From: Mesorhizobium amorphae | GTDB lineage: Bacteria > Pseudomonadota > Alphaproteobacteria > Rhizobiales > Rhizobiaceae | DNA: 23,870 nt | Assembly: GCA_003240775.1 (NCBI GenBank) | Contig: QFNI01000054.1 | Location: 1-23,870, forward strand | Reading direction: 5' to 3' | Shown here: one piece after another, positions 23,675 to 23,870 of the stretch | How positions within the stretch are numbered: the stretch's first letter is position 1 | Layout of the letters: every line of letters begins with the position of its first letter | Program-made: the position numbers and the translations under genes | Notes under the pieces: model-generated | Seen by the model: only the letters and a program-made list of their open reading frames with translations | The model's database searches: none | Told to the model about the DNA's origin: nothing

Positions 23675-23776
23675 GTATGCCTCGCCTCGCTCAGACGCCC
23701 CTGGACCGGGGGTATCGAGGGCGGCAAGGCCCTGCCTGCTTCATGCGGGAGGCAGCCAATGGGCTTGAGGCCACCC

Positions 23777-23818
23777 CCGAAAACGGTTGAAAACCCGTTT
23801 CCGGAAAGCCGTTTTCGG
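23777..23818 (-). other. nested inverted repeat in the rpoB leader (rplL-rpoB spacer)
   Basis: A perfect 10 bp inverted repeat (CCGAAAACGG with CCGTTTTCGG) encloses 22 nt that themselves contain the palindrome TTTCCGGAAA and a GAAAAC/GTTTTC pairing. It lies about 115 nt upstream of the rpoB start. No T-run follows on the minus strand, so it is not an obvious terminator. In E. coli the rplL-rpoB gap carries an RNase III processing hairpin, which is a possible parallel. The rest of 23664-23870 shows no gene. Confidence 0.6.
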
Positions 23819-23870
23819 CCCTCAGGAAAGAGGTTCTCGTGTGTCGATCGCTTGGAAACTGCCGACGGAG

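Overview
The window looks like a piece of the core chromosome of an alphaproteobacterium, most likely in the Hyphomicrobiales (Rhizobiales) and plausibly near the Phyllobacteriaceae. The clues are the high GC content, the near-full-length antisense reading frames typical of GC-rich DNA, an ATP12-type F1-ATPase chaperone, a DUF6105-like small membrane protein, a degQ-rarA-crcB-rluC-atp12 gene order, and RpoB/RpoC sequences of alphaproteobacterial type. The assignment rests on recognition of protein sequence and gene order, not on a search.

Layout. Bases 1-1651 hold the N-terminal part of an MHS-type major facilitator transporter, cut by the window edge. Bases 1801-8060 hold a tight run of seven minus-strand genes. 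In transcription order they are a periplasmic DegQ/DegP protease, the recombination ATPase RarA, a small HNH nuclease, the fluoride exporter CrcB/FluC, an RluC-like 23S rRNA pseudouridine synthase, an EamA transporter and ATP12. Overlaps of 1 to 4 nt and gaps of 12 to 33 nt suggest one operon. Bases 8061-8301 are noncoding and carry two inverted copies of a C-rich dispersed repeat. L-serine dehydratase (minus) and a DUF599 membrane protein (plus) diverge from a 150 bp gap. Bases 10559-13990 hold a minus-strand series: a UPF0173 metallo-hydrolase, gatC, gatA and a YdcF-family protein. ruvX (plus) diverges from the UPF0173 gene and converges on, and overlaps, a DUF6105-like gene. A third repeat copy and a strong intrinsic terminator follow. 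rpoC and rpoB then fill 15160-23663 on the minus strand, with about 200 bp of rpoB leader at the right edge. The rplL gene expected upstream lies outside the window.

How the genes fit together. Almost everything is housekeeping: transcription (rpoBC), transamidation of mischarged tRNA (gatCA; gatB is not here), rRNA modification, DNA repair or recombination (rarA, ruvX), envelope proteolysis, fluoride export, ATP synthase assembly and serine catabolism.

I found no convincing undescribed multi-gene system, defence island, phage or mobile element. The points worth a second look are small. They are an HNH nuclease lodged in a conserved operon, a large cysteine-bearing periplasmic insert in the MFS protein, three copies of a palindromic repeat, hairpins around rpoB, a CtrA/CcrM-like site before the DUF6105 gene, and a duplicated -35-like module before gatC.
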